NCBI RefSeq assembly: GCF_900155615.1
Contig: NZ_FUHT01000002.1
Coordinates: 186,001 to 250,000, forward strand
DNA: 64,000 nucleotides
Direction of reading: 5' to 3'
DNA from: Massiliimalia massiliensis
GTDB lineage: Bacteria > Bacillota > Clostridia > Oscillospirales > Ruminococcaceae
Of this stretch, positions 8,553-15,995 are shown piece after piece. A program made the translations under genes and the position numbers. Each line of letters opens with the position of its first letter. Within the stretch, counting starts at the first letter, position 1. A model generated the notes under the pieces. That model had not been told where the DNA came from and did no database searches. It saw nothing but the letters and a program-made list of their open reading frames with translations.

Positions 8553-9156
8553 AGTCAATTTGATCCCTGTCATTTTCATATTCATCCGGCAGTACCGGCA
8601 TATCGTCATATTTATGCTTGAAGGTCAGATTTATATCTTCGTGGTTTGCAATATAGTCAATAATACTTCTGTACTCGCCGGCAAAATAAGTTTCAAGCTC
8701 GCTTGTCAACATACGGATACAGTACGTTTTAACAGCGTTGTACTTACGAAGCAGTTTCTCGGCGGTGATGACTTTCACTTCATGCCGAATAAGCCAATCT
8801 TCCGCTTCATCGAGGGTATCCATATCTCCGTCAAACATCTTTTCATAAAATCTGATCGGCAGTTTGGCGGTACAGTATTCGGTTTCACCGGAGCTGTTAC
8901 GAAGATGTACCGAATAAAACAGCCTCCCAATAAACTGGAATTTAAGACTTGCCAAAAGAAGCCGCCGTTCATAATCCAGACGCTCTTTCCCGAAAGCGAG
9001 GCAGTACAGTAGATTGTCGTTGTGATCCGCCTTGCGAAGTTGAATTTCTAGTTCTTCCTTTGAAACAATTATTTGATAATAATGCTTGTGATATATCCGA
9101 CCGCTTTTGATATGCTTCTTTTCTAAGCGTGCTGATTTTAAATTCTTACATAGATT
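8551..9156 (-). pseudogene. Unidentified gene fragment abutting the IS256 element
   Basis: An open minus-strand frame of about 200 codons has no stop from 9156 until it enters the IS256 end near 8550, where a spurious extension continues to 8443. No start codon with a ribosome site is present; the upstream end coincides with a 19-bp tandem duplication. The visible protein is charged and helical (for example KEELEIQLRKADHNDNLLYC and MDTLDEAEDWLIRHEVKVIT). I do not recognise the family. It is bounded by rearranged DNA on both sides and is most likely the interior or C-terminal part of a mobile-element cargo gene. Confidence 0.5.
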
Positions 9157-9171
9157 TTAAATTCTTACATA
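9134..9171. repeat. 19-bp perfect tandem duplication
   Basis: GATTTTAAATTCTTACATA occurs twice head to tail (9134-9152 and 9153-9171), at the upstream limit of the unidentified gene fragment. Confidence 0.9.
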
Positions 9172-9300
9172 ATTTCACGATTGTCTCTCCCATTTGAATT
9201 GACACATAACTACTTAGCTCATGATGATTGTAGCAAAGCTTATGTACCGAAAACGGTTCATATTAGTTCGTATAAAAACGAGAGAGTGCGTCCTTTTTCG

Positions 9301-9325
9301 AACTACCGAGAATTACTCGGTAGTT
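9301..9325. repeat. Perfect 10-bp inverted repeat
   Basis: AACTACCGAG-AATTA-CTCGGTAGTT lies about 27 nt beyond the stop of the small XRE-like gene. There is no U-tract on either strand, so it is a hairpin or recombination end rather than a typical terminator. The rest of 9172-9351 shows nothing I can identify. Confidence 0.7.
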
Positions 9326-9351
9326 GCCAGCGTTTTCAATCCATTATCCAA

Positions 9352-9600
9352 TTATTTACCACCACCGTTCTCTTCATACTCCCGCATAAACAGGTCTAAT
9401 TTTCGCCAATAGCTATAATGTGGTTTGGCTTGTCCGAGTTCCCAAAGTTGCAATGCATTGACGGAAATTCCGGTAAGCTTTGACAGTTCGGTACGCTTCA
9501 AATGATGTCTTTTGCGGAAGTACGATAGTTTAGTCAGATGAAACAAAACTGTTTTCGGATTTATAGTGAATTTAACGGTTGATTTTTGATTTTCAGCCAT
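9352..9600 (-). CDS. Small XRE/Cro-like DNA-binding protein
   Basis: 82 residues, with a helix-turn-helix in the middle (LKRTELSKLTGISVNALQLW) followed by ELGQAKP, a typical XRE-type pattern, and a short basic C-terminus. It begins at an ATG inside the mobile-DNA side of the feoB break, and its first codons overlap the out-of-frame spurious tail of truncated feoB. The ribosome site is weak (CAGGG about 8 nt upstream). It may be a remnant of a larger mobile element, such as the regulatory half of a toxin-antitoxin or plasmid-type module, but no partner is visible. Confidence 0.55.
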   Translation of the reverse strand: MAENQKSTVKFTINPKTVLFHLTKLSYFRKRHHLKRTELSKLTGISVNALQLWELGQAKPHYSYWRKLDLFMREYEENGGGK

Positions 9601-11045
9601 ATTTGTTGCCCTGCTGTCGGTGGAGGAAAACGCCCATTGCAGGGGACAAAATTGTTGGTGATGGTTGCGATCAGGCGCTCACGCGGAGAATCGATAATCC
9701 GGCATCCGACAATCCCGGCCGCGTTGCATCCAAATCCCATGCACATGGTCAGGGCTTGCTTGCCGCAGGTTTTTGCTTTTTTGAAATAATGGTCAAGATT
9801 GAATGCTACTCTCGGCAGATATCCGAAGTCCTCCAGAAGGGTAAATAACGGAAAGAAAATTGCCATCGGCGGCAGCATTACGGATACTACCCAGGCCAAA
9901 ACCCGGTACACGCCTAACACCAATGCGCCATGAAGCCATTCCGGTGCGTTCAGCCAGTGAAACAAGTCGGTCAAACGGTCCTGTATCCAGAACAAACCTG
10001 TTGACAAAAGCTCGGAAGGATAGTTGGCGCCGGTAATGGTCAGCCAAAAGATGACCATCAGCAATAGAATCATAATGGGAATTCCAGTCATCCGGCTTGT
10101 GAGGATTCGGTCAAGCTTGCGGTCGCGCCTGTCACAGCATTCTTTCTGGAAACAGACACATTCATTGCAAATGCCTTCCGCCTCTAACACAATGCAGGAG
10201 ACGATTTTGTCCTGCACCACATCTGCATCAATCCCATTCTGGGCCAGTGCTTCCTGTGCTTTGCGGGCCAGCGACAGGTATTCTTCGCAGAAGGCTTGTT
10301 CCATCCCCAGCTCTCTTAGGATAGATTCTTTCAATTTTTCATCCTGTTCCAGCATCCGTAAGGAAGCCCATCGGCTATTTACCGTATGGCGGCCAAACTG
10401 CTCCAGAAATTCCTCCATTGGCCGTACTGCGGACTCTAGGGTACGGAGATATTGAATTTTCTGCGGATTCGGAATCAGCTCGCCGCTGCATACCCGCTCT
10501 ACAGTTCTGGAGAGCTGATCTAAGCCCTTCCCGCTTCTTGCACTGGCCGGCACGACCGGTACGCCCAGCAGCTTCTCCAGCCGATTGACATCCACGCGGA
10601 TATCCTTTTTCTTCGCCTCGTCCATCAGGTTGACACAAACGATCACCCGGTCTGTAATCTCCATCGTCTGCAAGACAAGGTTTAAGTTCCGTTCCAGGCA
10701 GGTGGCGTCACAAACCACCACTACTGCGTCGCTTTTCCCAAAGCAGATAAAATCCCTGGCAACCTCTTCTTCCGCTGAATGGGCCATCAGGGAATAGGTT
10801 CCGGGCAGATCAACCAATATGTAGTTTTGGTTGTGGTATGTATAGCTGCCCTGCGCGTTTGTAACGGTTTTTCCAGGCCAGTTTCCGGTATGCTGGTTCA
10901 TTCCAGTCAGCTCATTAAATACGGTGCTTTTTCCTACATTGGGGTTCCCAGCTAAAGCAATGACATGGTCCTGCGGCGTTTGCTTTACAATTACCAAGCC
11001 CTGATCCACCGCATGTTTCCCGGTTGAATCCGAGGTTAAACCCAT
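9561..11045 (-). pseudogene. feoB: Ferrous iron transporter FeoB, truncated
   Basis: The frame starts at the ATG at 11045. It has all GTPase motifs (G1 GNPNVGKSTVF, G2 GNWPGKTV, G3 DLPGTYSL, G4 NLMD), the helical GDI-like domain, a Cys-rich stretch and the first Gate-domain membrane helices. It matches FeoB as far as TNNFVPCNGRFP; then a non-homologous tail of about 18 residues leads to a stop. FeoB normally has 650-800 residues, so the second Gate repeat and C-terminal helices are missing and Fe2+ transport is unlikely. The break at about 9630 is where the IS-rich region begins. It lies 78 bp downstream of feoA in an apparent ytaF-feoA-feoB operon. Whether the 3' half exists elsewhere in the genome cannot be told from this window. 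Confidence 0.9.
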
Positions 11046-11123
11046 GATTATCACTCTTCTCTCTTTGTTTTGATATGGCGGCAGACAGGAAGCGGCCTAT
11101 TCCTGTCTGCTCCTGACCAATAT

Positions 11124-11354
11124 TTATCGCACCAAAATTGCACTGGAATCTTCGACTCTCAAAGCAATTGCAGCACCTCTGATTAAGTAAGCGATCGGAT
11201 CTCCGGCCGGGCTTTTTTGCAGGCACTTGATATTAGTTCCTTCAATAATGCCGATATCCTGCAAACGCCTTCGCATGCTTCCGCTTAGACGTATTCCCGC
11301 TACTGTAGCAGTCTGCCCTTCCTCCATGTGATCCATCGATTGTATGTCTGCCAT
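11124..11354 (-). CDS. feoA: Ferrous iron transport protein FeoA
   Basis: 76 residues, a normal length for FeoA, a small SH3-like cytoplasmic partner of FeoB. It shows the family pattern LSGSMRRRLQDIGIIEGTNIKCL and the terminal PIAYLIRGAAIALRVEDSSAI. The start is supported by AAGGAG upstream. Its partner feoB, directly downstream, is truncated, so this gene may now lack its function unless another FeoB is present. Confidence 0.92.
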   Translation of the reverse strand: MADIQSMDHMEEGQTATVAGIRLSGSMRRRLQDIGIIEGTNIKCLQKSPAGDPIAYLIRGAAIALRVEDSSAILVR

Positions 11355-11423
11355 GGGTGTCGCTCCTTTTTCTCAATTTGAGGGTTTCCCCTGCTATCAG
11401 TATATTCATTGTCCAGGAGATGG

Positions 11424-12062
11424 TTACAGCTTGCAGAAGGCCAGGACAATCAGGAGCGCTCCGCTCAGCCAGGAAAGATCCCATTTGATCCTATGGCTAA
11501 GCCTCTTTCCTAATCGTTCACCGCAGAAAACCGCCAGAAATCCCGCAAGCAGTGCCAATCCAAACGTAATCCAGATACTGCCGGAATGCATCCCAGCACC
11601 CACGCCAGCCGCAATACTGTCAAAGGAAAGCGCTACCGCTAATCCTGCCGCTTCCGGCAGAGACAGCACCCGGGAGCTGTCACAGTCCGCCTCGGTAGCA
11701 TCCGCATAAATCTGAAGGATCATATGGAGGGAAAACAGATGAAAGGATAGTTGTTTCGAAGTATGCTTGCGTTTAGCGATCCATGTCTTGATCATGCTGT
11801 CAAACAGCTTCACAAGCCCCAGTAAAAACAGGATGCCGAAGCAGAAAATATGAATCCATCCTGCCGGCAGAAGGCTTCCCAGAGCTGTTCCAAACAGCAT
11901 GGAAAGAAATAATGTCCCGCTGCAGATCAGATCAACGACAAAGCAGGAGGAAAGAGGAATGCGGATACAGTTAATTCCATAAGAAAAACTTGCGACAAAA
12001 GCATCGACCGATACGGCTACCACCAAAAGCCCTGCTTCTGCCAGCATAAGATAAACCGGCAT
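11424..12062 (-). CDS. ytaF: YtaF-type sporulation membrane protein (MntP-like fold)
   Basis: 212 residues with six predicted membrane helices in two repeats. Each repeat begins with a polar, aspartate-containing helix (VAVSVDAFVASFSYG and LAVALSFDSIAAGVGAG), the arrangement of YtaF/MntP/CadD-like cation exporters. A central hydrophilic loop carries the DATEADCDSSRVLSLPEA segment characteristic of YtaF. YtaF is a conserved protein of spore-formers whose exact function is not settled. AAAGGACGG upstream supports the ATG at 12062. The gene is close upstream of feoA-feoB, suggesting cotranscription and perhaps a metal-related role. Confidence 0.82.
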   Translation of the reverse strand: MPVYLMLAEAGLLVVAVSVDAFVASFSYGINCIRIPLSSCFVVDLICSGTLFLSMLFGTALGSLLPAGWIHIFCFGILFLLGLVKLFDSMIKTWIAKRKHTSKQLSFHLFSLHMILQIYADATEADCDSSRVLSLPEAAGLAVALSFDSIAAGVGAGMHSGSIWITFGLALLAGFLAVFCGERLGKRLSHRIKWDLSWLSGALLIVLAFCKL

Positions 12063-12120
12063 GACAACACCGTCCTTTTGATTCGTTGCTCTATCCTATT
12101 CGAATGACTGGTTTTTGTTG

Positions 12121-12157
12121 AAAAAAGCCGTTGCTTTTTACAAGCAACGGCTTTTTT
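12121..12157 (-). terminator. Strong terminator after the GNAT gene
   Basis: AAAAAAGCCGTTGC and GCAACGGCTTTTTT pair around a 9-nt loop, and the hairpin overlaps the GNAT stop codon. It separates the nrd operon from ytaF-feoAB. Confidence 0.9.
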
Positions 12158-12605
12158 ATTCAAAATGATACAGCTTCCGAAACCCCTTTACCGGATCGGA
12201 ATACCCGATTTTTTCATAAAACCGGTGCGCACCGCTTCGATGTTCCGAAGATACTAAAATCGAATAAGAGCATCGGTTTTTCTCCGCGAGCCGATCTATT
12301 TCCTCAAACAGCAGCTTGCCTACGCCCATTCCCCTGCATTCCTCTGATACAACGACATTTTCAACAACAAGAAAGGGACGCCCTTCCTCCGTAAGAGACG
12401 GGCAGGAATAGCACATCGCTGTCCCACATATTTTGCCGCCTTCCTCCCTTGCCACAAAAATACGGCAGCGCGGGTCTTTTTCCATCTCCCGCCACCGTTT
12501 CTGTGTTTCGGAGAGGGATTCCATTCTGCCAATCAATTGCTGATAAAGGGCAAGGATTTCCGGCAGATCAGCTTCCCGCATAATGCCGACTTCTATTTTC
12601 CCCAT
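12156..12605 (-). CDS. GNAT-family N-acetyltransferase
   Basis: 149 residues with the GNAT fold. The beta-4 strand (FLVVENVVVSEECRG) is followed by the acetyl-CoA pyrophosphate loop ECRGMGVGKLLFEEI (Q/RxxGxG/A pattern), and the C-terminal strand has YSILVSSEHRSGAHRFYEKIGY. The substrate is not predictable. It lies 60 bp downstream of nrdG in the same direction and is probably the last gene of the nrd transcript, before a strong terminator. No good ribosome site precedes the ATG used here; the next in-frame ATG is eight codons in. Confidence 0.85.
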   Translation of the reverse strand: MGKIEVGIMREADLPEILALYQQLIGRMESLSETQKRWREMEKDPRCRIFVAREEGGKICGTAMCYSCPSLTEEGRPFLVVENVVVSEECRGMGVGKLLFEEIDRLAEKNRCSYSILVSSEHRSGAHRFYEKIGYSDPVKGFRKLYHFE

Positions 12606-12665
12606 TTTATACCGCTAGACTCTGATAAACCAGAGCCTTCCTTTCCGAATCATCTGCCGCCATTT

Positions 12666-13178
12666 CTAACAAGCACTGTCCGTTTCTTCCATAGTGACGG
12701 TCCGGCCTGCCTTAAGCGTCTGTGCCACATCGATCATCCGTTGATTTTTGCTTCCTCGAAATTTGAGTTCCAGGCTGCGCTGTGATAACAAAAACGGGCC
12801 GTCTACAATATAATCCGCCAGAGAAATCAGCCGGTCTGTTGCCGGGTCACAGCGGCCTTGCAGGTCTTCAAAGAGATAACCGGTATAGATAAACAAGTCC
12901 AGTTCCAGCTTTTTGATCTCTGCCGCCAGCTCAGCCAAAGGCTCCGGCTGGTCGAACGGTTCCCCTCCGCTGAAGGTTACACCCTTCAGCAGAGGATCTT
13001 TTTTAATTTCGGTTAAAATCTTTTCAATGTCGCAATCATATCCCCCGGCCGGGTCATGGCTTTCCGGATTATGGCAGCCCGGGCAGTGATGCGGGCAGCC
13101 CTGCGTAAATACAACGAACCGGATTCCGGGACCGTCAACAATAGATTCCCGCACCACACCGGCAATGCGTACTGTCAA
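12666..13178 (-). CDS. nrdG: Anaerobic ribonucleotide reductase activase (radical SAM)
   Basis: 170 residues. The radical-SAM cluster motif CPHHCPGC (CxxxCxxC) and the GVTFSGGEPFDQ glycine-rich SAM-binding motif identify NrdG, the iron-sulfur enzyme that abstracts hydrogen from the NrdD glycyl residue. Translation probably starts at a TTG at 13178, with AAGAAGG upstream. It follows the detached glycyl-radical gene by about 65 bp, so its direct substrate would be encoded next door as a separate small protein. Confidence 0.95.
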   Translation of the reverse strand: MTVRIAGVVRESIVDGPGIRFVVFTQGCPHHCPGCHNPESHDPAGGYDCDIEKILTEIKKDPLLKGVTFSGGEPFDQPEPLAELAAEIKKLELDLFIYTGYLFEDLQGRCDPATDRLISLADYIVDGPFLLSQRSLELKFRGSKNQRMIDVAQTLKAGRTVTMEETDSAC

Positions 13179-13242
13179 TTTTTACGCCTTCTTTCTGAAA
13201 AATCAGGCCATTCCAATCTGCGATTGAAACGGCCTTGATTCC

Positions 13243-13419
13243 CTAAATTCTTTCCTGATCGGTTGTCAGCCCGTGTTTTACACGGTCATGTTCTTCGGCA
13301 CGTTTTGCGTTATTAAAACGGTCTACTGTTCCAACCAAATATCCGGTGATCCTTCTGATGCGCTCAAAACCGACACCTTCACCGACTTTTCCATTTACCA
13401 CCTTATAAGTTCCGTTCAT
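13243..13419 (-). CDS. Detached glycyl-radical segment of class III RNR (58 residues)
   Basis: A 58-residue gene between nrdD and nrdG. Its core RIRRITGYLVG corresponds to the glycyl-radical motif at the C-terminus of NrdD proteins (RRVCGYLG in E. coli), with Gly26 as the presumed radical residue. The following DRFNNAKRAEEHDRVKHG matches the conserved FN.GK..E...RVKH ending of NrdD. The main nrdD product ends without this segment. The ATG lies 3 nt after the nrdD stop, and its own ribosome site (AAAGGAG) is inside the last nrdD codons, so translation is coupled. I infer that the small protein docks on NrdD and is activated by NrdG, like the YfiD/GrcA spare part of pyruvate formate-lyase. Confidence 0.85.
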   Translation of the reverse strand: MNGTYKVVNGKVGEGVGFERIRRITGYLVGTVDRFNNAKRAEEHDRVKHGLTTDQERI

Positions 13420-13422
13420 ATT

Positions 13423-15738
13423 CTATTCTCCTTTCAATGCATGGCAAACTTTATCATTTTCTTCTAAAATTTCTTCTTCACTGCGATAGTCATGGTAAAC
13501 GCCCTTGAGCTTTTTCAGCACTTCGACATCTACCCCTTCCCCTTCGTGCCGCCCGCAGCGCGGGCAGGTATCACCGATAATTCCTGTATAGCCGCATACC
13601 GGGTCGCGGTCAACCGGATGGTTGATAGAGCCGTAGCCGATCCCTGCTTCTTTCATGCATCGGATCACACTTTCAAACGCTTCTAAGTTCTGGGTTGTAT
13701 CCCCATCGAGCTCTACATAAGAAATATGGCCGCCGTTTGTCAGCGCGTGGTATGGCGCTTCTAAACGAATCTTTTCATATGCTGATATCGGGAAGTATAC
13801 CGGAACGTGGAAGGAATTCGTATAATAATCACGGTCTGTAACCCCTTCAATCGTTCCGAACTTTTCCCGGTCGATCCGAACAAATCTTCCAGACAGCCCT
13901 TCCGCCGGTGTTCCGATCAGGGAAAAATTCAGGCCGGTTTCTTCTGTTTTCTGATCCATGCGTTTACGCATAAATCCAACGATATCCAGTCCCAGATTCT
14001 GGGCTTCCTTGCTTTCGCCATGATGTGCTCCGATCAGCGCTTTCAGGCATTCTGCCAGCCCGATAAACCCTAAAGTCAGTGTACCATGCTTCAGCACCTC
14101 GCCCACTTCATCCTCGTCGCTGAGCTGATCAGAATCAATCCAGACCCCTTGTCCCATCAGGAACGGATAATTCTTAACCCGTTTTTTGCACTGGATCTTA
14201 AAGCGATCCAGAAGCTGGTCAATGACAAGATCAATTTCATGATCCAACTGTTCAAAGAAAAATTCCACATTTCCATTTGCCTTAATCGCAAGCCTTGGAA
14301 GGTTCACCGAGGTAAAGCTTAGGTTTCCGCGGCCATTGACAATCTCACGGGAACGGTCATAAATATTTCCGATTACGCGGGTACGGCATCCCATATAGGC
14401 AACCTCTGTCTCCGGCTTGCCCGGTACATAGTATTGCAGATTAAACGGTGCGTCAATAAATGAAAAGTTCGGAAACAGCCGTTTTGCAGATACCCGGCAG
14501 GCTAGCTTAAACAAATCGTAGTTCGGATCCTCCGGATTATAGTTGATGCCCTCTTTTACCTTGAAGATATGGATCGGGAAGATTGGAGTCTCTCCATTTC
14601 CCAAACCAGCCTCTGTGGCAAGCATGATCTTTTCCATTACCAGCCGTCCCTCTGGCGAGGTATCCAGGCCGTAGTTTAAGGAACTAAACGGAATCTGTGC
14701 CCCGGCTCTGGAATGCATGGTGTTCAGGTTGTGTACCAGAGCTTCCATTGCCTGATAGGTCGCGCGTTCGGTCTCATGCTTACTGTGTTTCACAGCAAAT
14801 TTCTGTATCTGCTTCACACTTTTATCATCCAGGAAAGCGCTTAGGTATTCTGCTTCTGCTTCCTGGTAGCCATTATCATTTGCCAGTACTGGAATCAGGC
14901 CCTTTTCTTCCTTTACCTGTCTGGTGATATCAAAGGCTACCTGACTGGTATCATCCAGCTCAGAAGTAAAATCCAGTGCCTTCGCTAAGTTTTCGCGATA
15001 CCGCTTCGCATAGGTTTTTCTGACGCCCTTAGCCATTGCATATTCAAAGTTAGGAACGCTCTGTCCGCCATGCTGGTCATTCTGGTTGGATTGGATTGCA
15101 ATACAAGCCAGCGCAGAATAGGTTTGAATGTCATTCGGCTCTCTCAGGTAGCCATGTCCTGTTGAAAAACCACCTTCAAAGAGCTTGTCCAGGTCGATCT
15201 GGCAGCAGGTCGTAGTCAACGTCAGGAAGTCCATATCATGAATATGAATATCTCCTTCGATATGAGCTTTCGCATGCTTCGGGTCCAAGATAAACATTTC
15301 GTTAAACTGCTTGGCGCCTTCAGAGCCATATTTTAACATGGTGCCCATTGCGGTATCACCATCGATATTCGCATTTTCACGTTTGACATCGTTCTCCGCG
15401 GCATCCTTAAAGGTGAGATCTTCATAGGTTTTCATCAGCCGGGTATTCATCTCCCGGACGCGGGTACGGTCGGCACGATAAAGGATATACTCTTTTGCAG
15501 TGCGCGCGTGGCCATTTTCAATCAAGATTTTTTCTACCACATCCTGTACCTGTTCTACTGTCGGGGCCTGTAAATGCAGCACATTTTCTAAATAATCGAT
15601 TACCATGTCGGCAATCTGTTCCGACTGTGCATAGTCGGTTCCGCCCAATGCATGTGCCGCCTGGTATACGGCCTTAGCAATTTTTTCCTTATGAAACTGC
15701 GCTTCGCGTCCGTCTCTTTTCACGATTTTTTCGATCAT
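13423..15738 (-). CDS. nrdD: Anaerobic (class III) ribonucleoside-triphosphate reductase, main chain lacking the radical segment
   Basis: 771 residues from the ATG at 15738, chosen for GAGAGG 9 nt upstream; the ATG at 15777 has a poor site. An N-terminal ATP-cone (KRDGREAQFHKEKIAKAVYQA) is followed by the class III catalytic barrel. Near the C-terminus, C715, C725 and C728 (VCGYTG...CPRCG) match the zinc-binding region. Typical NrdD continues directly into the glycyl-radical loop; here the chain ends with an unrelated acidic tail of 42 residues, and the radical loop is encoded by the next gene. The protein reduces ribonucleoside triphosphates to dNTPs under anaerobiosis. An NrdR box and a strong promoter lie upstream. 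Confidence 0.95.
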   Translation of the reverse strand: MIEKIVKRDGREAQFHKEKIAKAVYQAAHALGGTDYAQSEQIADMVIDYLENVLHLQAPTVEQVQDVVEKILIENGHARTAKEYILYRADRTRVREMNTRLMKTYEDLTFKDAAENDVKRENANIDGDTAMGTMLKYGSEGAKQFNEMFILDPKHAKAHIEGDIHIHDMDFLTLTTTCCQIDLDKLFEGGFSTGHGYLREPNDIQTYSALACIAIQSNQNDQHGGQSVPNFEYAMAKGVRKTYAKRYRENLAKALDFTSELDDTSQVAFDITRQVKEEKGLIPVLANDNGYQEAEAEYLSAFLDDKSVKQIQKFAVKHSKHETERATYQAMEALVHNLNTMHSRAGAQIPFSSLNYGLDTSPEGRLVMEKIMLATEAGLGNGETPIFPIHIFKVKEGINYNPEDPNYDLFKLACRVSAKRLFPNFSFIDAPFNLQYYVPGKPETEVAYMGCRTRVIGNIYDRSREIVNGRGNLSFTSVNLPRLAIKANGNVEFFFEQLDHEIDLVIDQLLDRFKIQCKKRVKNYPFLMGQGVWIDSDQLSDEDEVGEVLKHGTLTLGFIGLAECLKALIGAHHGESKEAQNLGLDIVGFMRKRMDQKTEETGLNFSLIGTPAEGLSGRFVRIDREKFGTIEGVTDRDYYTNSFHVPVYFPISAYEKIRLEAPYHALTNGGHISYVELDGDTTQNLEAFESVIRCMKEAGIGYGSINHPVDRDPVCGYTGIIGDTCPRCGRHEGEGVDVEVLKKLKGVYHDYRSEEEILEENDKVCHALKGE

Positions 15739-15818
15739 TCGGGGCAACCTCTCTTCTGTGTTCTGTCCTAGCGACATTTCTTTTTAATACAAGTTATAGT
15801 ATACAAATTCAGTTTTCA

Positions 15819-15834
15819 TTACTATATATTGTGT
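15819..15834. promoter_or_regulatory. NrdR box
   Basis: TTACTATATATTGTGT matches the NrdR consensus (ACACWATATATWGTGT and its complement) closely. It lies just downstream of the -10 element of the nrdD promoter. A weaker half-matching site about 31 bp closer to the gene (near 15789-15804) has the spacing usual for NrdR box pairs. Confidence 0.75.
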
Positions 15835-15857
15835 CCGCGATTATTATTGTATCGCGG
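15835..15857. promoter_or_regulatory. Inverted repeat overlapping the nrdD -10 element
   Basis: CCGCGAT, a 9-nt spacer and ATCGCGG form a perfect 7-bp inverted repeat that encloses the -10 hexamer. It looks like an operator for a second regulator; the protein is unknown. Confidence 0.5.
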
Positions 15858-15874
15858 TCATCGAGAAAAGTCAA
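15846..15874 (-). promoter_or_regulatory. Sigma-A promoter of the nrd operon
   Basis: TTGACT (-35, 15869-15874), a 17-nt spacer and TACAAT (-10, 15846-15851) on the minus strand, about 110 nt upstream of the nrdD start. Confidence 0.85.
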
Positions 15875-15949
15875 TAGCTAAACCTGAACTTTTCCAATTT
15901 CGGCAGCTTCGACAATATTTACTACTAATTTTGTATAATTTAGACGCAG

Positions 15950-15980
15950 AAAAAAGCCGCTGCGATTTTGCAGCGGCTTT
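15950..15980 (-). terminator. Terminator after tuf
   Basis: GCCGCTGC and GCAGCGGC (15956-15963 and 15970-15977) form an 8-bp GC stem followed on the minus strand by six U residues, just beyond the tuf stop. Confidence 0.9.
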
Positions 15981-15995
15981 TGGCTTAACATAAAA

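Noticed and set aside
15788-15804. Second strong NrdR box
   Set aside because: Only about half of the consensus positions match; noted as a weak partner site, not called as a separate feature.
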